6,649 bases of DNA, taken from positions 1-6,649 of the forward strand of contig JAOZKX010000122.1 of the NCBI GenBank assembly GCA_029935135.1, read 5' to 3'. The DNA is from Desulfocapsa sp. GTDB lineage: Bacteria > Desulfobacterota > Desulfobulbia > Desulfobulbales > Desulfocapsaceae. Positions 1 through 5,818 of this stretch are shown here, piece after piece. Made by a program: the position numbers and the translations under genes. Position 1 is the stretch's first letter. The number at the start of each line of letters is the position of its first letter. The notes under the pieces were generated by a model. The model saw only the letters and a program-made list of their open reading frames with translations. It had not been told where the DNA came from and did no database searches.

Positions 1-812
1 TAGCTCAGTTGCAAAACCAGGACCCTCTGAACCCAGATGATCCCACAGAATTCACATCTCAACTGGCAGAGTTCAGTTCCCTGGAACAACTGCAGAACCT
101 GAATACCAGCATGGAAGGTCTTGCCAGTGCCCAACTCCAATCCGAAAGGCTTGGAGCCATGGAACTTATTGGTAGAGAAGTTGTCTATCCAGCCGCTAAC
201 TTTGGCCTTACAGATGGCTCTGCCACAATTGGATACCAGGTTGACGGCACCGCTTCTTCGGTGACCATGTATATTCAAGATGAGAATGGAGCAGTGGTCG
301 ACACTCTATATCCAACCGAGTTAAGCAGCGGTAATCATTTTATCGAATGGGATGGACGGGATAAAGATGGAAACCAATTAGCAAATGGACGATACTCCAT
401 TATTCTGCAGGCAAATGCCGGTAGTGATGATTCCACTGTTGCCATTTCCCCACTGGTTCGTTCCGAAGTTACTGGGCTTGTTATGGACCCGGAAACAGGT
501 GCTGCCGTACTCCAGACCCAGGGCGGAGAGGTTCATTTAAGTGATATCATTGCCGCCTACAGTATTGATTCACGCACAGTAACAGGTGCAACAACTGGAA
601 CAACAACAGAAGAAAATAACGATACAGTAACTGACGACACAACACCACCCTCGACACTACCGGAGGAACAAGCGCCAGCTTCCTTTTCCGGCGTTGCTTC
701 CGAGGTATACGGGGTCACAAGGAATGTGACCTCTTCCGACAAAACCGAATCTGCTCCCATGGATGAAGATCAGATTGCCAGAGATCTCTTAACGCATCAC
801 TTATCAGGATAA
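1..812 (+). CDS. flgD: Flagellar hook-assembly scaffold (hook cap) protein FlgD, 5' end missing
   Basis: FlgD caps the growing hook outside the cell and guides polymerisation of FlgE; it is removed when the hook is complete. The frame is open from base 3 and the true start lies upstream. The Leu codon at 9-11 is internal, since it belongs to the family hallmark QLQNQDPLNP, which normally follows an N-terminal stretch of several dozen residues. Next comes TEFTSQLAEFSSLEQLQ, also typical of FlgD. About bases 225-430 encode the FlgD Ig-like domain, with the signature IEWDGRDKDGNQLANGRY. A Tudor-like segment follows (LVRSEVTGLV to VHLSDIIAAYSI) and ends near base 569. Family members usually stop about here. 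This one runs on for 80 residues (570-809), rich in Thr, Asp, Glu and Pro, ending in DEDQIARDLLTHHLSG. The stop is TAA at 810-812, 44 bases before flgE. The identification is firm; the role of the tail is unknown. Confidence 0.95.
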   Translation, partial: AQLQNQDPLNPDDPTEFTSQLAEFSSLEQLQNLNTSMEGLASAQLQSERLGAMELIGREVVYPAANFGLTDGSATIGYQVDGTASSVTMYIQDENGAVVDTLYPTELSSGNHFIEWDGRDKDGNQLANGRYSIILQANAGSDDSTVAISPLVRSEVTGLVMDPETGAAVLQTQGGEVHLSDIIAAYSIDSRTVTGATTGTTTEENNDTVTDDTTPPSTLPEEQAPASFSGVASEVYGVTRNVTSSDKTESAPMDEDQIARDLLTHHLSG

Positions 813-856
813 ATGAACTGATTTCAACATCCAAACCTTAACGGGAGGATTTTCGT

Positions 857-2197
857 ATGGGTATTACCAGTGCAATGTACAGTGGAGTCAGCGGACTCAA
901 CACCAACGCCCAGGCAATGAGCGTAATCGGCAACAATCTTGCAAACACCAACACCTTGGGTTTTAAGGGGGGAAGGACCGTATTCAGTGATATGCTCTCC
1001 AGTACAATTTCAGGATCTGGCGGAACTTCCCAGGTAGGACGCGGTGTTGGTCTCTCAACCATCGATTCCATCTTCAGCCAGGGAACTTTTGAAACCACAG
1101 CATCCAATACCGATGTTGCCATTGAAGGCGAAGGTTTCTTCCTTCTCAGGGAAGATGGCTCCGAAACTATTACATACTCACGGGCCGGTGCCTTTCGATT
1201 CGACTCACAAGGGTATCTCGTCAACCCTGAGGGATATCATGTACAGGGTGCCAACTTTGATGCCAACGGTGTTGTAATCCCCGGAGATTACAATGACATC
1301 CAGGTGGCAGATGTTGGTCTTACACCAGCACAAGCTACGGACAGCCTTGTTCTGAACACAAATCTTGACTCAGGTTCAGAAATTAAGCCTCCATTTAATT
1401 ATAGAGACCCACTCCTTCCCTATAATGTTGTGACAAACCCTATAGATCCGGCGACATACAGCTACTCTTCCTCAACCCAAGTTTTCGATTCCCTGGGCGA
1501 ATCGCATCTCGTCACGCTCTATTTTCGTAAAGATGCCAATAATACCTGGGATGTGCACTGGACAGCAGAAGATGTGAACGATGCCTCCCTCAACAATGAC
1601 CCAAGAGCGACTCCCCTTAATGATCCCAGAGGAGTGCCGCTGAGTTTTTCTCCTGATGGATTTATTGAGGATATCAACGGGAACACCCCGGACAACCCAC
1701 TTTTTGAACCGGTCAGGGCTGACATTCCAGGCCTTAACTTTAACAATGGTGCTGCCGCTGTTAATATCACAATCGACTTTGACACCACCCAATTTGACTC
1801 GGAATCTACTGTTATCTCCCAGGGGCAAAACGGATTTGCTGCCGGTAACCTGACAAATGTCGGCATCAATGAAGATGGCGTAATTATTGCCAGTTATTCC
1901 AATGGACAACAGACCAAAGTAGCTGCCCTTGTCCTGGCAAAATTTAACAACCCAGGCGGACTGGAGATGGTCGGATCCAATATGTTTGTAGCCACCGATG
2001 CCTCGGGTGCCCCGCGAAGTGGACTTCCGGGTCCTGAGCTTGGGAAAGTATTTACAAACTCCCTGGAGCAATCAAATGTTGACATGGGTGCAGAATTTGT
2101 CAAGATGATCACCACCCAACGCGGTTTCCAGGCCAACTCCAAGATCATCACCACAGTTGATGAACTTCTCAGCGAAGTTATCAACATGAAGCGATAA
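857..2197 (+). CDS. flgE: Flagellar hook protein FlgE
   Basis: FlgE polymerises outside the cell into the hook, the universal joint between rod and filament, and is exported by the flagellar type III apparatus. The protein has 446 residues, within the usual range. Residues 1-40 carry the rod/hook N-terminal motif (SGVSGLNTNAQAMSVIGNN, then LANTNTLGFKGG). Residues 90-125 hold the conserved core segment GEGFFLLREDG...YSRAGAF. Residues about 200-225 contain FDSLGESHLVTLYF, typical of the FlgE D2 domain. The last 45 residues form the C-terminal hook/rod helix (LEQSNVDMGAEFVKMI, TTQRGFQANSKII). The terminal helices pair to make the inner D0 core. The ATG start at 857 follows a strong ribosome site, GGGAGGA (843-849), seven bases away. 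Residues 247-262 contain two adjacent copies of the octapeptide NDPRxxPL. FlgF and FlgG share the end motifs, but the length and D2 segment point to FlgE. Confidence 0.96.
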   Translation: MGITSAMYSGVSGLNTNAQAMSVIGNNLANTNTLGFKGGRTVFSDMLSSTISGSGGTSQVGRGVGLSTIDSIFSQGTFETTASNTDVAIEGEGFFLLREDGSETITYSRAGAFRFDSQGYLVNPEGYHVQGANFDANGVVIPGDYNDIQVADVGLTPAQATDSLVLNTNLDSGSEIKPPFNYRDPLLPYNVVTNPIDPATYSYSSSTQVFDSLGESHLVTLYFRKDANNTWDVHWTAEDVNDASLNNDPRATPLNDPRGVPLSFSPDGFIEDINGNTPDNPLFEPVRADIPGLNFNNGAAAVNITIDFDTTQFDSESTVISQGQNGFAAGNLTNVGINEDGVIIASYSNGQQTKVAALVLAKFNNPGGLEMVGSNMFVATDASGAPRSGLPGPELGKVFTNSLEQSNVDMGAEFVKMITTQRGFQANSKIITTVDELLSEVINMKR

Positions 2198-2231
2198 TAT
2201 AGAACATTATTATTTGTCAGTAGTCCATTTT

Positions 2232-2269
2232 CTCACCTCTTTACACGCTTGAGTTTGTAAAGAGGTGAG
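2232..2269 (+). terminator. 14-bp perfect stem-loop after flgE, possible terminator or 3' stabiliser
   Basis: CTCACCTCTTTACA (2232-2245) pairs perfectly with TGTAAAGAGGTGAG (2256-2269) around a 10-base loop, 35 bases after the flgE stop. There is no T tract directly after the stem (GATATCCTCTCG follows), so it is not a textbook intrinsic terminator. It could still end or stabilise the flgE transcript. The right arm overlaps a 12-base palindrome, GAGGATATCCTC (2267-2278). Confidence 0.45.
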
Positions 2270-2304
2270 GATATCCTCTCGTTTCACTCACTCCGCTCTC
2301 TATT

Positions 2305-2324
2305 CGTGTCAGTTTTCTGACACG
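2305..2324 (+). other. 8-bp hairpin with TTTT loop
   Basis: CGTGTCAG (2305-2312) and CTGACACG (2317-2324) pair perfectly around a TTTT loop. It lies 36 bases after the larger flgE hairpin. A run of five T (2342-2346) begins 18 bases further on, too far for a simple terminator. The bases just after it (CTCAAGC, 2331-2337) are complementary to seven loop bases of the upstream hairpin (GCTTGAG, 2247-2253), so a combined fold is possible. Function unknown. Confidence 0.4.
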
Positions 2325-2434
2325 CCTTGTCTCAAGCCTCGTTTTTATCAAAGCAACTTTAGGCACAATTTAAGTTTTTATAGAAAAAACAACCTGATGA
2401 CCTTTCAGGCTCAGCATTGTTGCATATTGTTTAT

Positions 2435-2510
2435 TGTAGGAGCTCGCCCCTGCGAGCGAATAAGCATGTCGCTAAACCTGGAAAATCGCTCGCAGGGGCG
2501 AGCTCCTACA
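2435..2510. repeat. REPIN-like doublet: two inverted REP-type palindromic elements
   Basis: The 25-base arm at 2435-2459 (TGTAGGAGCTCGCCCC, then TGCGAGCGA) is repeated exactly as its reverse complement at 2486-2510, with a 26-base spacer between. Each arm also folds on itself: GCTCGC (2442-2447) pairs with GCGAGC (2452-2457) around CCCT, and the mirrored arm does the same (2488-2493 with 2498-2503). Each arm begins with GTAG just outside its hairpin. A GTAG or GGAG head plus a GC-rich palindrome is the known form of REP elements mobilised by RAYT (REP-associated tyrosine) transposases, and two inverted REPs make a REPIN. The arm resembles the well-known Pseudomonas REP family (TGTAGGAGCG...). 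As RNA it could form one 25-bp stem or two small hairpins. No transposase is in the window, so the element would be non-autonomous. Confidence 0.75.
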
Positions 2511-2570
2511 GTTTCCTTGTGCCGTTATCTGAGTTTTGCTGGTAATCAGGAAAACCATTGCAATTCAGTT

Positions 2571-2587
2571 AGGAATACTTTTTGCAT
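2571..2587 (+). promoter_or_regulatory. Candidate sigma-54 (-24/-12) promoter for the motA operon
   Basis: AGGAATACTTTTTGCAT has GG at 2572-2573 and GC at 2584-2585, exactly ten bases apart as required for RpoN promoters (consensus TGGCAYRNNNNTTGCW). The -12 half, TTGCA, is perfect. The -24 half matches GG, A, Y and R but lacks the leading T and the C after GG. Transcription would begin near 2597, giving an untranslated leader of about 67 bases before motA. Many flagellar genes are sigma-54 dependent, which supports the call. No activator site was identified. Confidence 0.4.
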
Positions 2588-2650
2588 TGTTTTTAAAAAC
2601 AGCAGACTATATGATGAACAATAATTTGTGTACCCATCATTTTGAACAGC

Positions 2651-2655
2651 GGAGG
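2651..2655 (+). promoter_or_regulatory. Ribosome binding site fixing the motA TTG start
   Basis: GGAGG lies eight bases before the TTG at 2664. The encoded N-terminus (MDLATIIGL) matches the conserved start of PomA-type MotA proteins, so the TTG is the likely start although it is not ATG. Confidence 0.8.
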
Positions 2656-2663
2656 CTCTTCTT

Positions 2664-3431
2664 TTGGATTTAGCAACAATAATTGGACTGGTTACTGCCT
2701 TTGGCCTGATGCTGATGGCCATCCTGCAGGGTGGTCCGCTGGGTATTTTCATAAATATCCCATCTGCTATGATCGTTATCGGCGGTACCATCGGTGTGGT
2801 CCTTGTCCACTATCCGTTAAAGGATATTATGGGAGCTATTGCGATAGCCAAACACACTGTTTTTAACAAAGATGAGGTTCCCAATGAACTAATCATTCAG
2901 CTTATGGAATTTGCCAACAAGGCGAGAAAAGAAGGTATCCTTTCCCTGCAGGGAATGATGGAAAGTGTAGAAGATGAATTTCTCTTAAAAGCAATGCAGA
3001 TGGCAGTTGATGGCCAGGAACCAGAAACCCTGAAGTCCATGCTTTCCACAGAGGTGGAATATATAGAGGCACGGCATGAAAAGGGTGCCGCTATTTTTGA
3101 TGATCTTGCCGCCTACGCCCCTGCCATGGGAATGGTTGGAACACTTATTGGACTGGTACAGATGCTCATGAACATGAGTGATCCTGACTCCATTGGTCCC
3201 GCCATGGCCGTTGCCCTGTTAACTACATTTTATGGCGCAGTTATAGCCAATGTCCTCTGTTCACCAATTGCCGGAAAATTAAAAATTCGCTCAGCCTCAG
3301 AAGTCCTGACAAAAACGCTGATTATAGTAGGCATGCAATCCATTCTTTCCGGAGAAAACCCGCGAATTATGGAGCAGAAACTTCATGCCTTTATTGCCCC
3401 GAAACTTCGAGAGTCCACTTTTAATAAATAA
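2664..3431 (+). CDS. motA: Flagellar stator protein MotA (PomA-type)
   Basis: MotA surrounds MotB in the inner-membrane stator, where ion flow is turned into torque on the rotor protein FliG. The protein has 255 residues, the usual length of the PomA-like branch. Four membrane segments are visible: about 3-22, 28-50, 150-170 and 180-200. The conserved N-terminus (MDLATIIGLVTAFG, then IPSAMIVIGGTIG) and the third-helix motif YAPAMGMVGTLIGLV are clear. In the cytoplasmic loop, R88 and K89 in ANKARKEG match the charged residues that contact FliG. The glutamate usual a few residues later (ARKxGxLALE pattern) is Gln96 here. The start is TTG with a good ribosome site (2651-2655). motB follows 12 bases downstream. 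The coupling ion, H+ or Na+, cannot be settled from the sequence; the resemblance to PomA/PomB permits Na+. Confidence 0.96.
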   Translation: MDLATIIGLVTAFGLMLMAILQGGPLGIFINIPSAMIVIGGTIGVVLVHYPLKDIMGAIAIAKHTVFNKDEVPNELIIQLMEFANKARKEGILSLQGMMESVEDEFLLKAMQMAVDGQEPETLKSMLSTEVEYIEARHEKGAAIFDDLAAYAPAMGMVGTLIGLVQMLMNMSDPDSIGPAMAVALLTTFYGAVIANVLCSPIAGKLKIRSASEVLTKTLIIVGMQSILSGENPRIMEQKLHAFIAPKLRESTFNK

Positions 3432-3443
3432 TTTCCACTTATT

Positions 3444-4229
3444 ATGGCAGACGACGACAAACAGGGTTCTGAAGAACAGAAATGTCCCAAATGCAAATGT
3501 AAGGCAGGTGCACCTAAATGGATGGTCACATTTTCCGACCTGGTCACACTGCTGCTTACCTTTTTTGTTCTCCTCTTGTCCATGGCAAGCATGGATGAGG
3601 TGAAATTTACTGAGGCATCCAGTTCCATCAGGGATGCCTTTGGGGTCCATTCCAAACCGGCACAGATTGATTTTTCGATACCTGTTTTACCATCTCCTCC
3701 GGTATCGAAATTTTCTCCGATTAAGAACGAAATGGCAACCAAGGTCTACAAGAAGATTCAGGCACAGATCAAGAGCGACAGAATACCAGAAGATGTGGAA
3801 CTGATAAAAAAAGATAACGACACCATTATCTTACGAATAAATGATTCGGTTCTTTTTACCCAGGGACAGTCTGCAGTTTCACCGGCCGCATACCCGCTGC
3901 TGAGAAAGATAGCCGATATTATCAGACCACTTCCCATGCGTTTACGCATTGAAGGGCACACAGATTCAACACCGATTTCCAATCGAAAGATAGGGAATTG
4001 GAATCTTTCTGTGGAAAGGGCTGTTTCAGTCCTGCGTTTCTTCAAGAAAAGTGATCTGTTACCCTTAGATCGTATGTCTGCAATCGGCTACGGTTCGGAG
4101 AGACCCATTGCCCCAAACAACAGTGAAAAGAATATGGCCCGGAATAGAAGAGTTGATTTTATCCTGCGTGCAAACAACGCCATTGGAATTGGTCCAACGG
4201 GGGCAAAGGCTGGGGAGATCCCCCTATAG
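3444..4229 (+). CDS. motB: Flagellar stator protein MotB (PomB-like N-terminus, OmpA-like C-terminus)
   Basis: MotB pairs with MotA, carries the ion-binding aspartate and anchors the stator to peptidoglycan. In its 261 residues, 1-25 are cytoplasmic with three cysteines (C14, C17, C19 in CPKCKC). PKWMVTFSDLVTLLLTFFV begins the single membrane helix (about 28-48). D32 is the ion-binding aspartate and falls at the same number as in E. coli MotB. Residues 49-65 (MDEVKFTEASSSIRDAFG) correspond to the plug and linker. The OmpA-like peptidoglycan-binding domain spans about 130-245, with EGHTDSTPI (170-178) and NMARNRRVDF (231-240). The ATG start comes 12 bases after motA, and I see no Shine-Dalgarno sequence, so translation may depend on coupling to motA. 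The bases around the start (3440-3451) are identical to those at fliL (4280-4291). Confidence 0.96.
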   Translation: MADDDKQGSEEQKCPKCKCKAGAPKWMVTFSDLVTLLLTFFVLLLSMASMDEVKFTEASSSIRDAFGVHSKPAQIDFSIPVLPSPPVSKFSPIKNEMATKVYKKIQAQIKSDRIPEDVELIKKDNDTIILRINDSVLFTQGQSAVSPAAYPLLRKIADIIRPLPMRLRIEGHTDSTPISNRKIGNWNLSVERAVSVLRFFKKSDLLPLDRMSAIGYGSERPIAPNNSEKNMARNRRVDFILRANNAIGIGPTGAKAGEIPL

Positions 4230-4283
4230 AGCCACTCTCCTATCATTCACCTTGAAAATTAAAATTTAAGAAGAGAACCTATT

Positions 4284-4802
4284 ATGGCAGATGACAAAAA
4301 GAAAAAAGCTGAAGAGTCCCAGGAAGAAGGCGGTGGAGGTGGAAAAAAAAAGCTGATTATCATCATTGCAGCTGCAGTGCTTCTTCTCCTGGCCATTGGC
4401 GGCGGCCTGTTTTTCTTTTTAAAACCTGAACCAATCCCCGAAGAAGAACTGGATCCTGGCATGAAAGTTCCTGTACCTGAAATCACCCAGAGCACAGAAA
4501 TTGGACCAATGATAGAAATAAAAGAGTTTATTGTTAATATCATCAGTGAAGACGGCCGGCATTATGTCAAAGCCGCACTCACCCTTGAGATTAATAAGGA
4601 AGAGGCCAAAGAAGAGGTAAATAAACGTATGCCACAGATTCGAGATGCCATTCTCCTTCTCGTGGGAAATAAAACCTATGAGGAACTGCACGATCTCCAG
4701 GGCAAAAAACAACTGAAGGCTGAACTCGTAAGCAAAATCAACTCATTCCTGCAAAATGGAAAAGTAAAGGCCATCTACTTTACTGATTTTGTCGTTCAAT
4801 AA
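4284..4802 (+). CDS. fliL: Flagellar basal-body-associated protein FliL
   Basis: FliL is a single-pass inner-membrane protein that surrounds or supports the stator units and aids torque or stator retention. The protein has 172 residues, a typical size. The cytoplasmic N-terminus (1-23) is very charged, with a run of five Gly then KKK. The membrane helix follows (about 24-46, LIIIIAAAVLLLLAIGGG). After an acidic, Pro-rich linker, the periplasmic domain runs from about residue 70 to the end; it contains IEIKEFIVNI, RHYVKAALTLEI and the family ending VKAIYFTDFVVQ. A weak ribosome site (AGAAGAG, 4269-4275) precedes the ATG by eight bases. Its position between motB and fliM is the common one. A run of nine A (4343-4351) lies in codons 20-23 and creates the heptamer A AAA AAG in the reading frame. 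Confidence 0.94.
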   Translation: MADDKKKKAEESQEEGGGGGKKKLIIIIAAAVLLLLAIGGGLFFFLKPEPIPEEELDPGMKVPVPEITQSTEIGPMIEIKEFIVNIISEDGRHYVKAALTLEINKEEAKEEVNKRMPQIRDAILLLVGNKTYEELHDLQGKKQLKAELVSKINSFLQNGKVKAIYFTDFVVQ

Positions 4803-4830
4803 ACATTCGTAAAACAAACAGGAATATTCA

Positions 4831-5817
4831 GTGGAACCGATCCTCAACAAGGAAGAGATTGCCGAACTGCTGGCTGCCATCAAAAGCGGTCAGCTCCCTG
4901 CAGAAACTGACAATGGCGCTGCAATCAATGCCAATGTCTCCCCTCTTAATCTGTTCCAGATGGCAGAAACCACAGAGGGCCAAAGCCGAACACCGAACCT
5001 TGATATCATCCTGGACGACTTTGCCCAGAACTTTGCCATTACCCTCACCAACCAACTGCAGAGAAGTTTCACCCTCACCAGAACCGAAATCAAAATACTC
5101 TCCTTTCAAGACTACCTGCTCTCACAAAAAGACGCTGGAGCCATTGGGGTTCTCAACCTGGAACCTTTAAAGAATGGTGCTCTGCTCGTCTTTGATGGAG
5201 AACTCTCTTTCAATCTCCTTGAAATAATGCTTGGCGCTTCAACGGAAATGGAAACCCTGCAGCCGGACAGAAAGCCAACAAAAATTGAATTAAATGTCCT
5301 CAAATCTTCCATTGCTACAGCGTGTAAAGACATCGACAAGTCACTTAAACAGGTCGTCGACATTAATTCTTCCCTGGTAAAAGTGGAATCCAACTCCAGG
5401 CTTGTTTCCATTGCCGAAGCAGAGGCAGAAGTTGAAGTTGGGCGTTTCACCGTTACAGTGGGAGAAGTCACCGGGGTCTGCGACCTGGTTTTCCCAACAG
5501 CCACCCTCGACCCTGTAAAAGAGCAACTGCGTGACCTGTTAACAATCAAAACAGTTAAACAATCCGGATGGCACGATATTCTCTTATCTGAGATTCAGGA
5601 AATGTCTACAACCGTCATTGCCCAGTCAGGAACAATTACCCTTCCTGTCCGTAAAGTGATGAATTTTAAAGTAGGGGATATCATTGGTATTGACTATGAC
5701 CCGAACTCGCCCTTACGAGTACTTGTAGAAGATAGTCCAAAATTTTTCGCCATTCCCGGAACAATCAATGGAAAAAAAGCCATTCACCTGACAGATGTCA
5801 GTGACCAAGGAGAATAA
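4831..5817 (+). CDS. fliM: Flagellar motor switch protein FliM, divergent
   Basis: FliM forms the middle of the C-ring, binds phospho-CheY at its N-terminus, contacts FliG with its middle domain and FliN with its C-terminus, and so switches rotation direction. It has 328 residues, near the usual length. The start is GTG at 4831 after CAGGAA (4819-4824). The first residues, EPILNKEEIAELLAAIKSG, match the CheY-binding peptide and place the start well. The middle domain (about 50-230) shows ILDDFAQNFAITLTNQLQRS, PLKNGALLVFDGELSFNLLE and TKIELNVL. The C-terminal SpoA (FliM/FliN) domain covers about 250-322 (SGTITLPVRKVMNFKVGDII). Two usual hallmarks differ: the FliG-contact GGxG motif reads LGAST (134-138), and no Trp is seen in the helix where FliM usually has AW. 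The family call is secure because of both ends and the neighbours. Confidence 0.92.
   Translation: MEPILNKEEIAELLAAIKSGQLPAETDNGAAINANVSPLNLFQMAETTEGQSRTPNLDIILDDFAQNFAITLTNQLQRSFTLTRTEIKILSFQDYLLSQKDAGAIGVLNLEPLKNGALLVFDGELSFNLLEIMLGASTEMETLQPDRKPTKIELNVLKSSIATACKDIDKSLKQVVDINSSLVKVESNSRLVSIAEAEAEVEVGRFTVTVGEVTGVCDLVFPTATLDPVKEQLRDLLTIKTVKQSGWHDILLSEIQEMSTTVIAQSGTITLPVRKVMNFKVGDIIGIDYDPNSPLRVLVEDSPKFFAIPGTINGKKAIHLTDVSDQGE
5807..5812 (+). promoter_or_regulatory. Ribosome binding site that decides the fliN start
   Basis: AAGGAG sits inside the last codons of fliM, six bases before the ATG at 5819. An in-frame ATG upstream at 5795 would place this site inside the gene and has no comparable site of its own, so 5819 is preferred. 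Confidence 0.8.
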
Positions 5818-5818
5818 A

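Larger units (their letters stand above)
2198..2663. other. 466-base structured non-coding gap between flgE and motA
   Basis: This is the only long stretch without a gene in an otherwise compact locus. An open frame crosses it (2265-2624, GTG start), but it runs through the inverted repeats, shows no family motif and has a Ser/Arg/Cys-rich, low-quality composition, so I do not call it. The gap contains a 14-bp hairpin (2232-2269), an 8-bp hairpin (2305-2324), a REPIN-like inverted repeat (2435-2510), a sigma-54-like promoter (2571-2587), a 12-base palindrome GTTTTTAAAAAC (2589-2600) and the motA ribosome site (2651-2655). It probably ends the flgD-flgE transcription unit and starts the motA-fliP unit; that reading is inference. 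Confidence 0.75.

Noticed and set aside
9..11. TTG as the start of flgD
   Set aside because: It encodes the Leu inside the conserved QLQNQDP motif, and the frame is open upstream; the real start is outside the window.
2435..2510. CRISPR or insertion-sequence end
   Set aside because: There are only two units, in inverted rather than direct order, and no adjacent cas or transposase gene or target duplication.
2549..2563. A second GG...TTGCAA sequence resembling a sigma-54 promoter
   Set aside because: GG and GC are nine bases apart rather than ten, a spacing that normally abolishes RpoN promoter function.
2582..2613. Sigma-70-like TTGCAT with TATATG or GACTAT before motA
   Set aside because: TATATG is 20 bases from TTGCAT, and GACTAT at 17 bases is a poor -10; the sigma-54 reading fits better.
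2265..2624. A 119-codon open frame (GTG start) in the flgE-motA gap
   Set aside because: It lies across the hairpins and the REPIN-like repeat, has no recognisable motif, and its start falls inside the arm of the 14-bp hairpin with no separate ribosome site.
4259..4543. Long open frames on the - strand opposite fliL, and likewise opposite flgE, motB and fliM
   Set aside because: Their composition simply mirrors the sense genes (for example Pro/Ser runs opposite Gly/Lys runs), with no motifs or start signals.
5795..5797. Upstream ATG for fliN
   Set aside because: It has no good ribosome site, while AAGGAG at 5807-5812 is ideally spaced for the ATG at 5819.
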